A DNA stretch of 64,000 nt from 21-14-0-10-47-8 sp966211455 (lineage in GTDB: Bacteria; Bdellovibrionota; Bdellovibrionia; Bdellovibrionales; Bdellovibrionaceae): positions 1 to 64,000 of the forward strand of contig CBIHNI010000015.1 in the NCBI GenBank assembly GCA_966211455.1, given 5' to 3'. Every line of letters begins with the position of its first letter. The first letter of the stretch is position 1. The notes beneath the pieces were generated by a model, which saw only the letters and a program-made list of their open reading frames with translations, was not told where the DNA came from and searched no databases. This document shows positions 26,948-35,785 of the stretch, piece after piece. The translations under genes were made by a program, and so were the position numbers.

Positions 26948-28400
26948 GCTCGCCCGACTTGGCGATATCTTTCAAACCTGGCCGGCGTTGCGTGCATTGA
27001 AACGCGCCAATCCGCAAGCGCAGATCGAAGTTCTGACTCGTGGACGTTATCAGGCGGCCATCGAAGGCTTGGATGTGATTTCAAAGCGCCGCACGTTACC
27101 GACGGCGGATTTGATCGCGCCATTGCTGGAAACGCAGATGGACGTGAAGACTTCACACGAGCGCATGTCGACCTTCGTGAACGAACTGAAAAATGAAAAG
27201 TACGATTGGATTTTGAATTTTTCGTTCTCGCCGTTTTCAAGCTATCTGGTGCGAGCGATTTCCCACGAGAATACGAAGGTGTCGGGATACTCGCGCACGA
27301 CCGATGGATTTCTGGCCATCCCTGACGATATGAGTGCTTACTTCTACGCGCAGGTCGGCGTGAAACGTCCCAATCGTTATCACTTGGCCGAAGTCTTTTC
27401 GACCATGGTGGGCGTTGATTTGATTCCGCAAGACTGGCAAGGGCCCGCAAATCTTCCGCCCGTCGAATCGGCACCCGAAGTTCTGATTCATATCGGTGCC
27501 AGCGAAGGCAAAAAGCAGATCAGTCCGGTCAAGTGGGCGACGATCATCAATCAGTTTTCAAAACTGTCGGAGGCTCGCATCGGTTTGATCGGTGTCGCGT
27601 CTGAAATGAAGATGGCAGATCAGATCACGGCTTCCGTGCCTGAAGGACGTGTGCAAAACTTCGTGGGAAAAACTTCGATTCAGGAGTTGTTTGCGATGAT
27701 TCAAAAAGCCAAGCTTGTGGTTGGGGCGGACAGTGCGCCGATGCATATGGCCAGTCTCACGCGCACGCCGTGCGTGAATCTCAGCTTGTCTTCGGTGAAT
27801 TTTTGGGAGACAGGACCGCGGGCTCCGGGCTCGGCGATTCTGCGTGGTGCGGATGAAACCGAATTTTCGTCAGACAAAGTCGCTTCCGTGATGAAAAAAG
27901 CTTTGCATGGTGAAAAGCAGGACTTGTCTGTTGCCATCGTGCAAGAGGGTGCTCCTTCCTATTGGTGTCTCGAGCCGAAGAACGCGGATTTTCAATGGAA
28001 CTTTTTGCGCGCGATTTACATGTCCGAAGATTTTCCGGCCAACGAGACCACGATCTTCCGCGACGGGATCATCCGCATGGCGGATATCAATCTTTTGATG
28101 ATCGAGCAAATCCAGTCGGTGCAAAAAGGGACGGATCTGGCCAAGGTGGCTTCGATCATGGATCGCGGCGAGGAAATCATCCAAACCATCGGTCAATTGG
28201 TGCCCGAGCTTTCACCGCTGGTGCGCTGGTACCAAACGGAAAAAATCCGCATCGGTCCGGACACGCAGGAAAATCTGCTCGCGCGCAGCCTGCACATCCA
28301 AACGCTCTTACAAAAAGTTCTCGATCTCTACTTGGATTCATACGGGCTGACCCACGCGGATGTCCAAATGAAACCAGCCGAAGCCCAGGAGGTGAAGTGA
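26928..28400 (+). CDS. Glycosyltransferase family 9 (heptosyltransferase-like) 2
   Basis: A 490-residue paralogue of the preceding transferase, opening MKILILELARLGDIFQTWPAL. The C-terminal GT-B half has VLIHIGASEGKKQISPVKWA and the block VVGADSAPMHMASLTRTPCVNLSL. A helical C-terminal extension of about 150 residues resembles that of the first transferase in size. Paired GT9 genes in a flagellar neighbourhood suggest glycosylation of LPS or of the flagellar sheath or filament (inference). Its stop overlaps the next start as TGATG. Confidence 0.87.
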   Translation: MKILILELARLGDIFQTWPALRALKRANPQAQIEVLTRGRYQAAIEGLDVISKRRTLPTADLIAPLLETQMDVKTSHERMSTFVNELKNEKYDWILNFSFSPFSSYLVRAISHENTKVSGYSRTTDGFLAIPDDMSAYFYAQVGVKRPNRYHLAEVFSTMVGVDLIPQDWQGPANLPPVESAPEVLIHIGASEGKKQISPVKWATIINQFSKLSEARIGLIGVASEMKMADQITASVPEGRVQNFVGKTSIQELFAMIQKAKLVVGADSAPMHMASLTRTPCVNLSLSSVNFWETGPRAPGSAILRGADETEFSSDKVASVMKKALHGEKQDLSVAIVQEGAPSYWCLEPKNADFQWNFLRAIYMSEDFPANETTIFRDGIIRMADINLLMIEQIQSVQKGTDLAKVASIMDRGEEIIQTIGQLVPELSPLVRWYQTEKIRIGPDTQENLLARSLHIQTLLQKVLDLYLDSYGLTHADVQMKPAEAQEVK

Positions 28401-29101
28401 TGAGTCAGCTGCAATTTGAACAAAAGGATTTGATGGAGCGTTTTGGTGCCGATCTCACATTGGGCGAGCTTTTTCGACATATCGAAGAAGATTTGAAAAG
28501 CGTCAACGAAGTCGTCTGCCAATTTAAGGTCAACGGCTTGGCCCTGGATGAAAAAGGCGAAGAGCGATTGGCGGCGGCACTGATTTCTGATGTTGAAACA
28601 TTGGAAGTCTTCAGTCAGAAGCCATCGGATATCTTAGCCGATGTTCTTTTAAACTGGGTGAAGCAGATCCCGGCCTTGCTTCAGCGAAACGACGAGTTGG
28701 CGGGCGAGATTCGTTTCAAAGGTGTTGAAGGTCAGCTGAAATCTTTGGTCGAGCTGATCGACCAATGTCAGCTTCTGGTCGATAGCATCATCTCGATCGA
28801 TTCGGTCTTTCCAAATCTGACGGCGGTCAAATCCGATTCGTGGAAGCAGGCGCAAAGACAAATGGCCGGTGCGATCGGCGAAGCTTTGCAGGCTTTCCAA
28901 AAAAAGGATTTCAACTGGTTGGCGGATATACTAGAATACGACCTAGGTCATTCGTTGCAAATTTGGATGGAGAATTTGGAGAAAATGAGACTGGATGTTA
29001 CCGACCAAGGTCCAGCTCTTACTCAACAAGATGTCAAACACGCAGATCTCAAAGACGGGAACCCAGCCAACGCTGAAAAGCGCGGCACCTCTGCGACCTG
29101 A
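28400..29101 (+). CDS. Helical protein of unknown function
   Basis: A 233-residue acidic, helix-rich protein without signal peptide or membrane segment. AGGAGGTGAAGTG precedes the ATG, one of the strongest ribosome binding sites here. Residues 20-110 show amphipathic helices (LGELFRHIEEDLKSVNEVVCQF, SDILADVLLNWVKQIPALL). I do not recognise a family. It lies between a glycosyltransferase and a histidine kinase, overlapping the kinase gene by about 70-107 bases. Confidence 0.7.
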   Translation: MSQLQFEQKDLMERFGADLTLGELFRHIEEDLKSVNEVVCQFKVNGLALDEKGEERLAAALISDVETLEVFSQKPSDILADVLLNWVKQIPALLQRNDELAGEIRFKGVEGQLKSLVELIDQCQLLVDSIISIDSVFPNLTAVKSDSWKQAQRQMAGAIGEALQAFQKKDFNWLADILEYDLGHSLQIWMENLEKMRLDVTDQGPALTQQDVKHADLKDGNPANAEKRGTSAT

Positions 29102-31103
29102 GATCTTTTACTTTGGCCGTCATTTTGACTTCCTCAAGACGGCCTCGCGCCCAGATGAAGACCTGGTTTACCTGACCCAGGCGCAAGACTCTTTGAAGTA
29201 CCTGCAAGAATCCCGCGCCGCCGTTTTGATGGCAGCCGTGGATTCAAGCCAGGTCGCCGAAGCTCTGGAAATTCTCGAGCGCTTCGAGCAAGAGTCGCCG
29301 AAGACAACCCGTATTTTGATCGTCGAAAATCTCACGGCCGAAATTTTCAAATGGGCCGTCAATCAAGCACATGTCCACATCTGCACCGATTTGGCCGACT
29401 TCCAGAAACGTTGGAAAGAGCTTTTGAATTTAGCAGTCGAGCAGTATCACCAATCCAGTGCCCGGGTGCAGCTGATGCGCGAATCGACCAGACAGTTTCG
29501 CGAACTGGAGGCCCTGAATCTAGATCTGGAAAAGATCGTGCAAGAGCGAACCCAGCACATCGAAAATTCAAAAGTCGAAGAAGAAGAAAAGCTCAACAAA
29601 GTGCGAAGCCTGATCCGCCTGATCAAGGATCTGGCGCAGCTCTCGTCTTTCGAAGAGCTGCTTTTGTTGCTGCGAAAAGAATTTCGCCGCTTCCACAAGG
29701 TGGGCGACCCGATTTTGATTTATCAGGCTTCGGCGGACCGAATCGATTTCGTCTCTTTGCAATCGGGTCAAATTCTTTTCACCCATAAAAAAGGAAGCTT
29801 TCCTTTTTCGAATGAAATCTTGCTTTCGGGCACCGAGATGAGCCGCGCTTTGGCCAATCACTTTGGCCGACCTTTCGTGAAAACCTTGTATGTGCCGTTA
29901 GAGCCGCGCCTGATGAAAGATAGCTCCTTCCCGGGGGCGCAAGCGGGGGTTTGCTTAGAGGTCAGCTTAAGCGAAACCGAAGTCGATTCATTTTTGGATT
30001 TCTTGCGCGAGCGGGCGCAGTCGATCGCCATCACGGTCGACCGCTTGATGCTAGAGACTGAACTGGTGCAGTTTTCTTACCGCTGGGAGAAAACCTTCGA
30101 CGGTTTCCGCGATCCAATTGCGATCGTCGATTTCGAATACGAAGTCCTGCGCTCGAATAAAAAGTTTTCGGATAAGATCGTCAAAAAAAAATGCTTTGAA
30201 AGTTTTGCGCGCAAAGAGGCCGTCTGCGAAGGCTGCCCGGTGCAAATAGCCATGTCTTCGGGCGTTCCGCAAAAAGGTCAGATCCAGGTGGGCACAAGAA
30301 TTTTGGAAGTCCACTCGTATCCGATTCTTCTGGAAAATGGCGGACAGGTCACGAATGTGGTGAACCAGTACGTGGATATCACTCAATCACGCGAGCTTTA
30401 CCTGCGCATGCTTCAAAGCGAAAAGATGGGGGCCATCGGTTTGCTGGCGGGCCACATCGCGCACGAGCTCAACAATCCGCTGACGGGGCTCAGATCTCTG
30501 AGCCAAGTTTTGATCGCCACATCCACCGATACGAACTTGAAAAGCGATCTGCAGGAAATTGAAAAAGCGACCGCGCGCTCGCAGCAGATTATTCGCAATC
30601 TTTTGGATTTCTCGACGGAAAGCACGCAAACCCGTCGTCGCACCACCTTCGATGAGATCGTCGAAAAAACGGCTCCCATGCTAAAAGCCGTGATGCGTAT
30701 TCACCGGCAGGAATTCGAACTGGACACCAAAGAGTCACCGATCGAAGTCGAGCCGCATCTGTTGCAGCAGGTGTTTTTCAATTTGGTGAACAATGCCTGT
30801 CAGGCGATGAAAGATCCGGGGACCTTGTCGGTTCGCTCTTTTGCGACTGGCGGCAAAGTCATTCTGCAAGTCGAAGACACGGGGCCGGGCGTGCCCGAAG
30901 GCCTGCGGGAAAAAATATTCGAGCCTTTCTTCACCACGAAGAAAGAGGGCTTGGGAACCGGCTTGGGTCTAAGTCTGACAAAAAAAATCGTGGAAAGTTT
31001 TGGCGGCGAAATCCGCCTGCACAGTGAATTGGGAAAAGGGGCAATGTTCGAGGTGATCTTGCCAGAAGCGGGAAGCAATGAAGAAAATTCTGGTCGTCGA
31101 TGA
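29031..31103 (+). CDS. Sensor histidine kinase with receiver-like N-terminus and PAS domain
   Basis: A soluble kinase of about 690 residues. The first 120 residues resemble a receiver fold (EIFYFGRHF, TRILIVENL) without the usual acidic pocket. A coiled coil (about 155-200), a GAF-like region (about 200-335) and a PAS domain (PIAIVDFEYEVLRSNKKF) with an ARKEAVCEGCPVQ cysteine pair follow. The kinase core has the phosphoacceptor in GHIAHELNNP (His about 478), N-box NLVNNACQAM, G1 DTGPGVP, F-box FEPFFTTK and G2 GTGLGLSL. The lack of membrane helices indicates a cytosolic signal. Start is uncertain: 28995 also fits. It overlaps the response regulator gene by 26 bases. Confidence 0.88.
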   Translation: MSNTQISKTGTQPTLKSAAPLRPEIFYFGRHFDFLKTASRPDEDLVYLTQAQDSLKYLQESRAAVLMAAVDSSQVAEALEILERFEQESPKTTRILIVENLTAEIFKWAVNQAHVHICTDLADFQKRWKELLNLAVEQYHQSSARVQLMRESTRQFRELEALNLDLEKIVQERTQHIENSKVEEEEKLNKVRSLIRLIKDLAQLSSFEELLLLLRKEFRRFHKVGDPILIYQASADRIDFVSLQSGQILFTHKKGSFPFSNEILLSGTEMSRALANHFGRPFVKTLYVPLEPRLMKDSSFPGAQAGVCLEVSLSETEVDSFLDFLRERAQSIAITVDRLMLETELVQFSYRWEKTFDGFRDPIAIVDFEYEVLRSNKKFSDKIVKKKCFESFARKEAVCEGCPVQIAMSSGVPQKGQIQVGTRILEVHSYPILLENGGQVTNVVNQYVDITQSRELYLRMLQSEKMGAIGLLAGHIAHELNNPLTGLRSLSQVLIATSTDTNLKSDLQEIEKATARSQQIIRNLLDFSTESTQTRRRTTFDEIVEKTAPMLKAVMRIHRQEFELDTKESPIEVEPHLLQQVFFNLVNNACQAMKDPGTLSVRSFATGGKVILQVEDTGPGVPEGLREKIFEPFFTTKKEGLGTGLGLSLTKKIVESFGGEIRLHSELGKGAMFEVILPEAGSNEENSGRR

Positions 31104-31440
31104 TGAGCCCTTGGTCCGCCGTTCGTTGAAGCGCGCCTTAGAGACTTCGGGATACCAAGTTTTAGAGGCCGTGGATGGTAAACAAGGACTTATGGTCTGG
31201 GAGAAAGAAAAACCCGACCTTGTGTTTCTCGACATTCTTATGCCAGGTCTCAGTGGGCCCGAGGTTTTGGCCGAGATTGATCTCGAAATCAGACAGCTTT
31301 CCCGGGTCATTTTGATATCGGCCTATTCGGGCGAGTACAGTCTGGACTCGGCAAAAAGTCTAGGTGCGGATCATTTTATACCGAAGCCCTTCGAGGACAT
31401 TTTTGGAATTGTGAAGCTGGTTTCAGAAATGTTACAATAG
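31078..31440 (+). CDS. Single-domain response regulator (CheY-like)
   Basis: A 120-residue receiver domain with no output domain. Acidic pair Asp8-Asp9, phosphoacceptor Asp52 in VFLDILMPG, switch Ser81 and Lys103 in IPKPF are all present. The 26-base overlap with the kinase gene makes it the cognate partner. Output would be by protein contact, for example on a motor, a PilZ protein or a further phosphotransfer step. Confidence 0.93.
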   Translation: MKKILVVDDEPLVRRSLKRALETSGYQVLEAVDGKQGLMVWEKEKPDLVFLDILMPGLSGPEVLAEIDLEIRQLSRVILISAYSGEYSLDSAKSLGADHFIPKPFEDIFGIVKLVSEMLQ

Positions 31441-31444
31441 GAGC

Positions 31445-31840
31445 ATGGCAGCTCCAAAATGGAAACCCGGACAATCTGATGACCAGAAAGTGCGCCAGGT
31501 CGCACCTTACCCGATCGCCGTTCAGCTTTTGCACGCCGAAGGACAGCCGCCGCTATTAGCCGCGATCGTGAAGCTGACCGAAATCGGATTTTTGATGAAG
31601 TTCGAAGGCAGCCATCTTTTCAAGGTGGGCGATGCTTTCCATTTCGATTTCGAACTGCCGGCGATTCACGCCAAAATTTCAAATATCGGCAAGGTCATCA
31701 AAACCTATGACGGTTTTGAAAACCGCGGTGGCGGAAAAACCAAGGTCGTCACCGTTGAAATGCATTTCAAAGCTTTAAGCGCTGATCAAAGAATTCATCT
31801 CGAGAATTATTTGGTACAAAGCGGACAAAAAAGACGCTAA
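31445..31840 (+). CDS. Degenerate PilZ-like domain protein
   Basis: A 131-residue single-domain protein with a TAGGAG site 4 bases after the response regulator stop. The strand pattern IAVQLLHAEG, AAIVKLTEIGFLMKF, KVGDAFHFDFELP, then VTVEMHFKALSADQRIHLENYL fits a PilZ barrel with its C-terminal helix. However, the c-di-GMP-binding RxxxR and D/NxSxxG motifs are not intact (TEIGF replaces the second). It may bind a partner rather than the nucleotide. Probably cotranscribed with the kinase/regulator pair. Confidence 0.6.
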   Translation: MAAPKWKPGQSDDQKVRQVAPYPIAVQLLHAEGQPPLLAAIVKLTEIGFLMKFEGSHLFKVGDAFHFDFELPAIHAKISNIGKVIKTYDGFENRGGGKTKVVTVEMHFKALSADQRIHLENYLVQSGQKRR

Positions 31841-31849
31841 ACAGTTCAC

Positions 31850-32413
31850 ATGCGCATCATCTCGGGCAAATACAAAGGCCACCAGCTGGTATCCTTCAAT
31901 GCGGACCACATTCGACCGACCACGGATCGGGTGAAGGAAAGCCTTTTCAATATGATTCAAAACCATATGGATGGCGCTAAAGTTTTAGATCTATTTTCGG
32001 GCACCGGAAATTTGGGGTTGGAAGCTTTGTCCCGCGGCGCCGAAAGCGTGCAGTTCGTCGAAAAAAATCGGAAATCCATTCAGATTTTAGAGAAGAACCT
32101 GGAAAAACTGAAGGTCGACGAGCCTTATCAAATCCTGCAAAAGGATGTGATCAGTTACTTGGAAAAGTACGAAGGTGATGGCTTTGATCTGATCTTTGCG
32201 GACCCTCCGTTCACCGAGCAGATGGCCCACGATGTCATGCTGGCGGCGGATGCCTCCAAAGTGTGGCGCCCCGGCACATTGATGATGATCGAGTCAGCGC
32301 GCCGAGAGAAGATTTTAGACGACTATCCCACCCTCACTCGTTATGATGTACGCGAGTTTGGCGATAAGATTCTTTCCTTCTTTTGTAAGAAAGAGGATCA
32401 GTCCGAATCTTAG
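31850..32413 (+). CDS. rsmD: RsmD, 16S rRNA (guanine966-N2)-methyltransferase
   Basis: SAM-dependent methylation of G966 in 16S rRNA during small-subunit assembly. Family opening MRIISGKYKGHQL, TTDRVKESLFNMI, SAM-binding VLDLFSGTGNLGLEAL near 45-60, and catalytic FADPPF near 120 are all present in 187 residues. It precedes coaD, a common pairing in bacteria. Confidence 0.95.
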   Translation: MRIISGKYKGHQLVSFNADHIRPTTDRVKESLFNMIQNHMDGAKVLDLFSGTGNLGLEALSRGAESVQFVEKNRKSIQILEKNLEKLKVDEPYQILQKDVISYLEKYEGDGFDLIFADPPFTEQMAHDVMLAADASKVWRPGTLMMIESARREKILDDYPTLTRYDVREFGDKILSFFCKKEDQSES

Positions 32414-32448
32414 GCCTTCTCGTTGATCTTTAACGAGCGAGTCCGAAT

Positions 32449-32934
32449 TTGAGAACAGCAATTTATCCTGGCAGTTTTGATCCCATCACGTTGGGCCACG
32501 TCGACATCATCGAGCGCATTTCGAAAACTTTCGACAAAGTCGTGGTGCTGGTTTCCGAATCCGAACAGAAGTCTTATCTGTTTTCCAGTCGCGAGCGCAA
32601 ACAGCTGGTGGAAAAATCGCTGTCGCATTTAAAGAATGTCACGGTCGATATTCACGAAGGTCTGACGGTCGATTATCTGAAAAAGAAAAAAGCAAACGTC
32701 ATCGTCCGCGGTCTGCGCGCGGTCGTCGATTTCGAATATGAAATGACCATGGCCAATATCAACAAGAAGCTGGACCCGAATCTGGAAACGCTTTTGGTTT
32801 TTGCCAGCCCCGAATATTACTATGTGTCGTCTCGTGGGGTGAAAGAGGTCGCTCGGTACAAGGGGTCTTTGAAAGGTTTGGTTCCGGACGTGGTGCAAGC
32901 GCCACTGATGAAAAAACTTAAAGAGAGGAAATAA
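32449..32934 (+). CDS. coaD: CoaD, phosphopantetheine adenylyltransferase
   Basis: Transfers AMP from ATP to 4'-phosphopantetheine in coenzyme A synthesis. The nucleotidyltransferase motif YPGSFDPITLGH lies at residues 6-17 and the second motif ASPEYYYVSSRGVKEVA near 125. The best start is a TTG at 32449, because no ATG or GTG gives the conserved N-terminus MRTAIYPGSF; the ribosome binding site is weak. The stop overlaps the next start as TAATG. Confidence 0.94.
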   Translation: MRTAIYPGSFDPITLGHVDIIERISKTFDKVVVLVSESEQKSYLFSSRERKQLVEKSLSHLKNVTVDIHEGLTVDYLKKKKANVIVRGLRAVVDFEYEMTMANINKKLDPNLETLLVFASPEYYYVSSRGVKEVARYKGSLKGLVPDVVQAPLMKKLKERK

Positions 32935-34163
32935 TGGAAATCTCGAAACGCGCTCAGCTTCTGAAGCCGTCTCCGACATTGGCCATGGCCAACAAAGCCC
33001 GCGAGCTGGGAGCTCAGGGCCATGATGTGATTTCTCTCACGGTCGGTGAACCCGACTGGCCGACCTTCCCCAGTGCCACGAAAGCCGCGATCAAAGCGAT
33101 CGAAGAAGGCTTCACCAAATACACCGCGGCGGCGGGGATTCCAGAACTGCGGGCCGAAATCGCCAAGCAAACTTCCGCCGAACTGAAAATCGAATACAAA
33201 CCAGCACAAACGATCGTCGGATCGGGTGCCAAGTTCGTGATCTACGGACTTTTCCAAATGCTCATCAACGATGGTGACGAAGTCTTGGTTCCGTCACCAT
33301 ACTGGGTCAGCTATCCCACCATGGCCGAATTGGCTGGTGCCAAGATTAAATACATCGACTGTGGTATCGAACAAAATTTCAAACTGAAGGCTTCGCAACT
33401 GGAAAAAGCAATCACGCCGAAGTCGAAGGTTCTGATCTTTTCCAGCCCCAGCAATCCGACCGGCCTTCTTTACACCAAAGATGAATGGCGCGAAATCGCC
33501 GCGGTTTTAAAGAAGCATCCCAATCTGATCGTGATCTCGGACGATATTTACGACAAATTGGTTTTCAAATCGCAAAAACAAAACCTGGTCGAAGGGGCGA
33601 ATCAAATTTTCCGCGCGCCTCATCTGCTGGATGTGGCTCCCGAGCTGAAAGATCAAATCATCATCGTCAACGGGGCTTCGAAAACATATTCGATGACCGG
33701 CTGGCGCGTGGGTTGGGCTTTGGGGCCTGAGAATGTCATGAAGGCGACAGCAGATTTCTTAAGCCAGTCGACCTCGAACGTGACCAGCATCGCACAGAAG
33801 GCAGCGCTGGCCGCCCTTCAGCAGGGGAGCGAAGATCTGAAGACTGCGGTCATCAAGCTTGAAGCCAAGCGCGATCGCATGCTGGCGAAATTTAAAACTT
33901 TGAAATACATTCAGGTGATCCCGCCAGAAGGTGCGTTCTATTTCTGGGTGAAGGTGGATTCTTTGTTCGGCAAAAAGATCGGCGGGGTGACGGTGAAGTC
34001 ATCACTCGAGCTCGCAAATTTATTGCTCGAGAAATACTTTGTCGCGACGGTGGCGGGCTCGGACTTTGGCTGCGAGGGGTATCTGCGTCTCAGTATCGCG
34101 GCTTCGGATGCGCAACTGGATAAAGCTTTCGAGCGTTTGCAAAAGCTGGAAAGCGAAGTTTAG
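32934..34163 (+). CDS. Class I PLP-dependent aminotransferase (aspartate type)
   Basis: A 409-residue cytoplasmic aminotransferase of subgroup Ib, probably aspartate:2-oxoglutarate or related. PLP-binding Lys is at about residue 250 in GASKTYSMTGWRVGW. SSPSNPTG near 165-172 and SDDIYDKL near 200 match the fold. AGAGAGGAAATA precedes the ATG. The amino-acid specificity cannot be fixed by sequence reading. Cotranscription with rsmD-coaD is likely from the 1-base overlap. Confidence 0.9.
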   Translation: MEISKRAQLLKPSPTLAMANKARELGAQGHDVISLTVGEPDWPTFPSATKAAIKAIEEGFTKYTAAAGIPELRAEIAKQTSAELKIEYKPAQTIVGSGAKFVIYGLFQMLINDGDEVLVPSPYWVSYPTMAELAGAKIKYIDCGIEQNFKLKASQLEKAITPKSKVLIFSSPSNPTGLLYTKDEWREIAAVLKKHPNLIVISDDIYDKLVFKSQKQNLVEGANQIFRAPHLLDVAPELKDQIIIVNGASKTYSMTGWRVGWALGPENVMKATADFLSQSTSNVTSIAQKAALAALQQGSEDLKTAVIKLEAKRDRMLAKFKTLKYIQVIPPEGAFYFWVKVDSLFGKKIGGVTVKSSLELANLLLEKYFVATVAGSDFGCEGYLRLSIAASDAQLDKAFERLQKLESEV

Positions 34164-34330
34164 GCTTTGGGTCTTGGCAAAATACGAACTGTCTTTGGTC
34201 TAGAATGAAAATTCACGGATTTTCGATGAACACAAAATCGTCCATTTCAGGCCAGGTCTGGCTCATTCTATGAGAGTGAAGCTTAAGCTTACATACTTGC
34301 ATTCCGATTTGGTATCGCAGGCGGTGCTTC

Positions 34331-34885
34331 ATGAATGACAGAATAAAAATCTCTTCGATTTTGGCGATTCTTTTCGGATTTATGATTTCTGCCTGTAGCA
34401 CAACGCCTGCAAACTCGGTCTCTCGTGGGACGGCAGCATATAGGGCTCCGGCGAATTGTTCGTCTGTCTCTGATGAAAAAGCTCAATATGTGAAATTTCC
34501 CGCAATGAGCGTCAAGATTCAAGATGACCAGGGGCGCGATGTGATTCTGGATTCAAGGGTCCTGATTCAATGGTCTTATTCAGTCAATAAAGAGCCGAAA
34601 CAACTTTCGGTTGACGTTGTGAGTGAGGACGATCAAGAAGTCGCAAACGGAGTTCTTCAGATACCGGAACGCTGTATGGCGAAGCTCGCGAACCACCCTC
34701 AAGCACCTAAAATCTCGCTCCTTCTGTTGGATCATGGCTGCTATGCGGATAAAGGCAAACCGGGACGTTGTTTTTACGATCTGCCTCTCGCTCCCTATCT
34801 CGATCAAGATGGAAGAACTGTAAAAGTTTGGACCTCTTTCCAGCCGAAATTTCGATTTTTGAATGCGCTCCCTTTGGCCAATTAA
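34331..34885 (+). CDS. Hypothetical lipoprotein
   Basis: A 184-residue predicted lipoprotein with lipobox MISAC (Cys 22). The mature region has a beta-rich pattern (VKFPAMSVKIQDDQGRDVIL, VLIQWSYSV) and a Cys pair near 142-152 (DHGCYADKGKPGRCFYDLP). No family recognised. It stands alone between the aminotransferase and a convergent TIGR02147-type gene, at the start of a more AT-rich accessory stretch. Confidence 0.75.
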   Translation: MNDRIKISSILAILFGFMISACSTTPANSVSRGTAAYRAPANCSSVSDEKAQYVKFPAMSVKIQDDQGRDVILDSRVLIQWSYSVNKEPKQLSVDVVSEDDQEVANGVLQIPERCMAKLANHPQAPKISLLLLDHGCYADKGKPGRCFYDLPLAPYLDQDGRTVKVWTSFQPKFRFLNALPLAN

Positions 34886-34918
34886 AAGATCCAGTCCGCG
34901 CATTGTGTGAAATGACTT

Positions 34919-35785
34919 CTATTTCGAAGTTGTGAAACTTAAGCAGATTTCGGAGATCAGGTCTCCGTTTGCGCTTTCAGACTCATCTGTAAATTTTAAA
35001 ATCAGCTCTTCCAACTTTGTTTTTAGTTCAGGAAGCTTGTGAGACTGAACCGAAAATGTCTGAGTCATATAGAGAGCTTTTTTGCTTTCGATTTGTGTCG
35101 GGAGACGAGTCAAAGCTTTTCGGCTTGAGCGGATGAAATTCTTTTTGAAATAGTCGTCAGACTTTAAAAATTTTAAATCCAAATTGCCGGTCTTTAGGTA
35201 ATAACGATTTTCCCTGCAGACGATGATGTTCGCGCTTTGAAGGTCTTTAACGATCTTCTGAACTTCGGCTTCAATAAAGCCTGTTCTGGAGCATATTTCA
35301 TTGATGCTGGCGCCGGACTTTGTGCTGCCCATGGACGCAAAGACGTCCGGAAAGTTCTTTTGAAGCAAAATCTTTTGCAAACCATTGTAGGTCTCGGCAT
35401 TTTCGATTCTTTGGTGCCGCTTTAAAAGCTTTTCCGCGATTTTTGAATTTCGTGCTTTGAGGGTTTCGAGATCCGGCAGACCGATCTCGCCCTGATTGAT
35501 CAGATCGATCATAACCAGATTCTTAAAGAAATCAGAGAGCTCTTGATTGAGACGCATCCCATTTGAAAACTTCTCGACCGATTGAAGCTTCAAACGCTTT
35601 TTTCCTGAAAGAACTTCGGCAGGATAGCTTTTGGATGCATATCCTGCCCTTTTTGCGAAAGCCTGAAAGCTGAGGCCTGACTTATTCTCCGAAGATTTTT
35701 TGGATTTAAAAAAAATCTCTAGAAAAGATCTATAGTCGTTACAGGCCAATAAATCAGCAACCAGCTTCTTTTCAGTTGAAATCAC
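34919..35785 (-). CDS. TIGR02147-type regulator
   Basis: A 288-residue protein matching the pattern of the TIGR02147 family, known mainly from Fibrobacter and Bdellovibrio-type genomes. The N-terminus has DYRSFLEIFFKSKK and an XRE-like helix-turn-helix (SFQAFAKRAGYASKSYPAEVLSGKKRL, read in two parts, about 38-64). A winged-helix-like middle (SINEICSRTGFIEAEVQKIVKDL) and a C-terminal FSVQSHKLPELKTKLEELILKF segment follow. The start is GTG at 35785, whose G is shared with the upstream TAG stop, so it is coupled to the secreted protein gene. Likely a DNA-binding regulator. Confidence 0.82.
   Translation of the reverse strand: MISTEKKLVADLLACNDYRSFLEIFFKSKKSSENKSGLSFQAFAKRAGYASKSYPAEVLSGKKRLKLQSVEKFSNGMRLNQELSDFFKNLVMIDLINQGEIGLPDLETLKARNSKIAEKLLKRHQRIENAETYNGLQKILLQKNFPDVFASMGSTKSGASINEICSRTGFIEAEVQKIVKDLQSANIIVCRENRYYLKTGNLDLKFLKSDDYFKKNFIRSSRKALTRLPTQIESKKALYMTQTFSVQSHKLPELKTKLEELILKFTDESESANGDLISEICLSFTTSK

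Noticed and set aside
34205..34273. 22-codon frame before the lipoprotein at 34331
   Set aside because: No ribosome binding site and no coupling to a neighbour.
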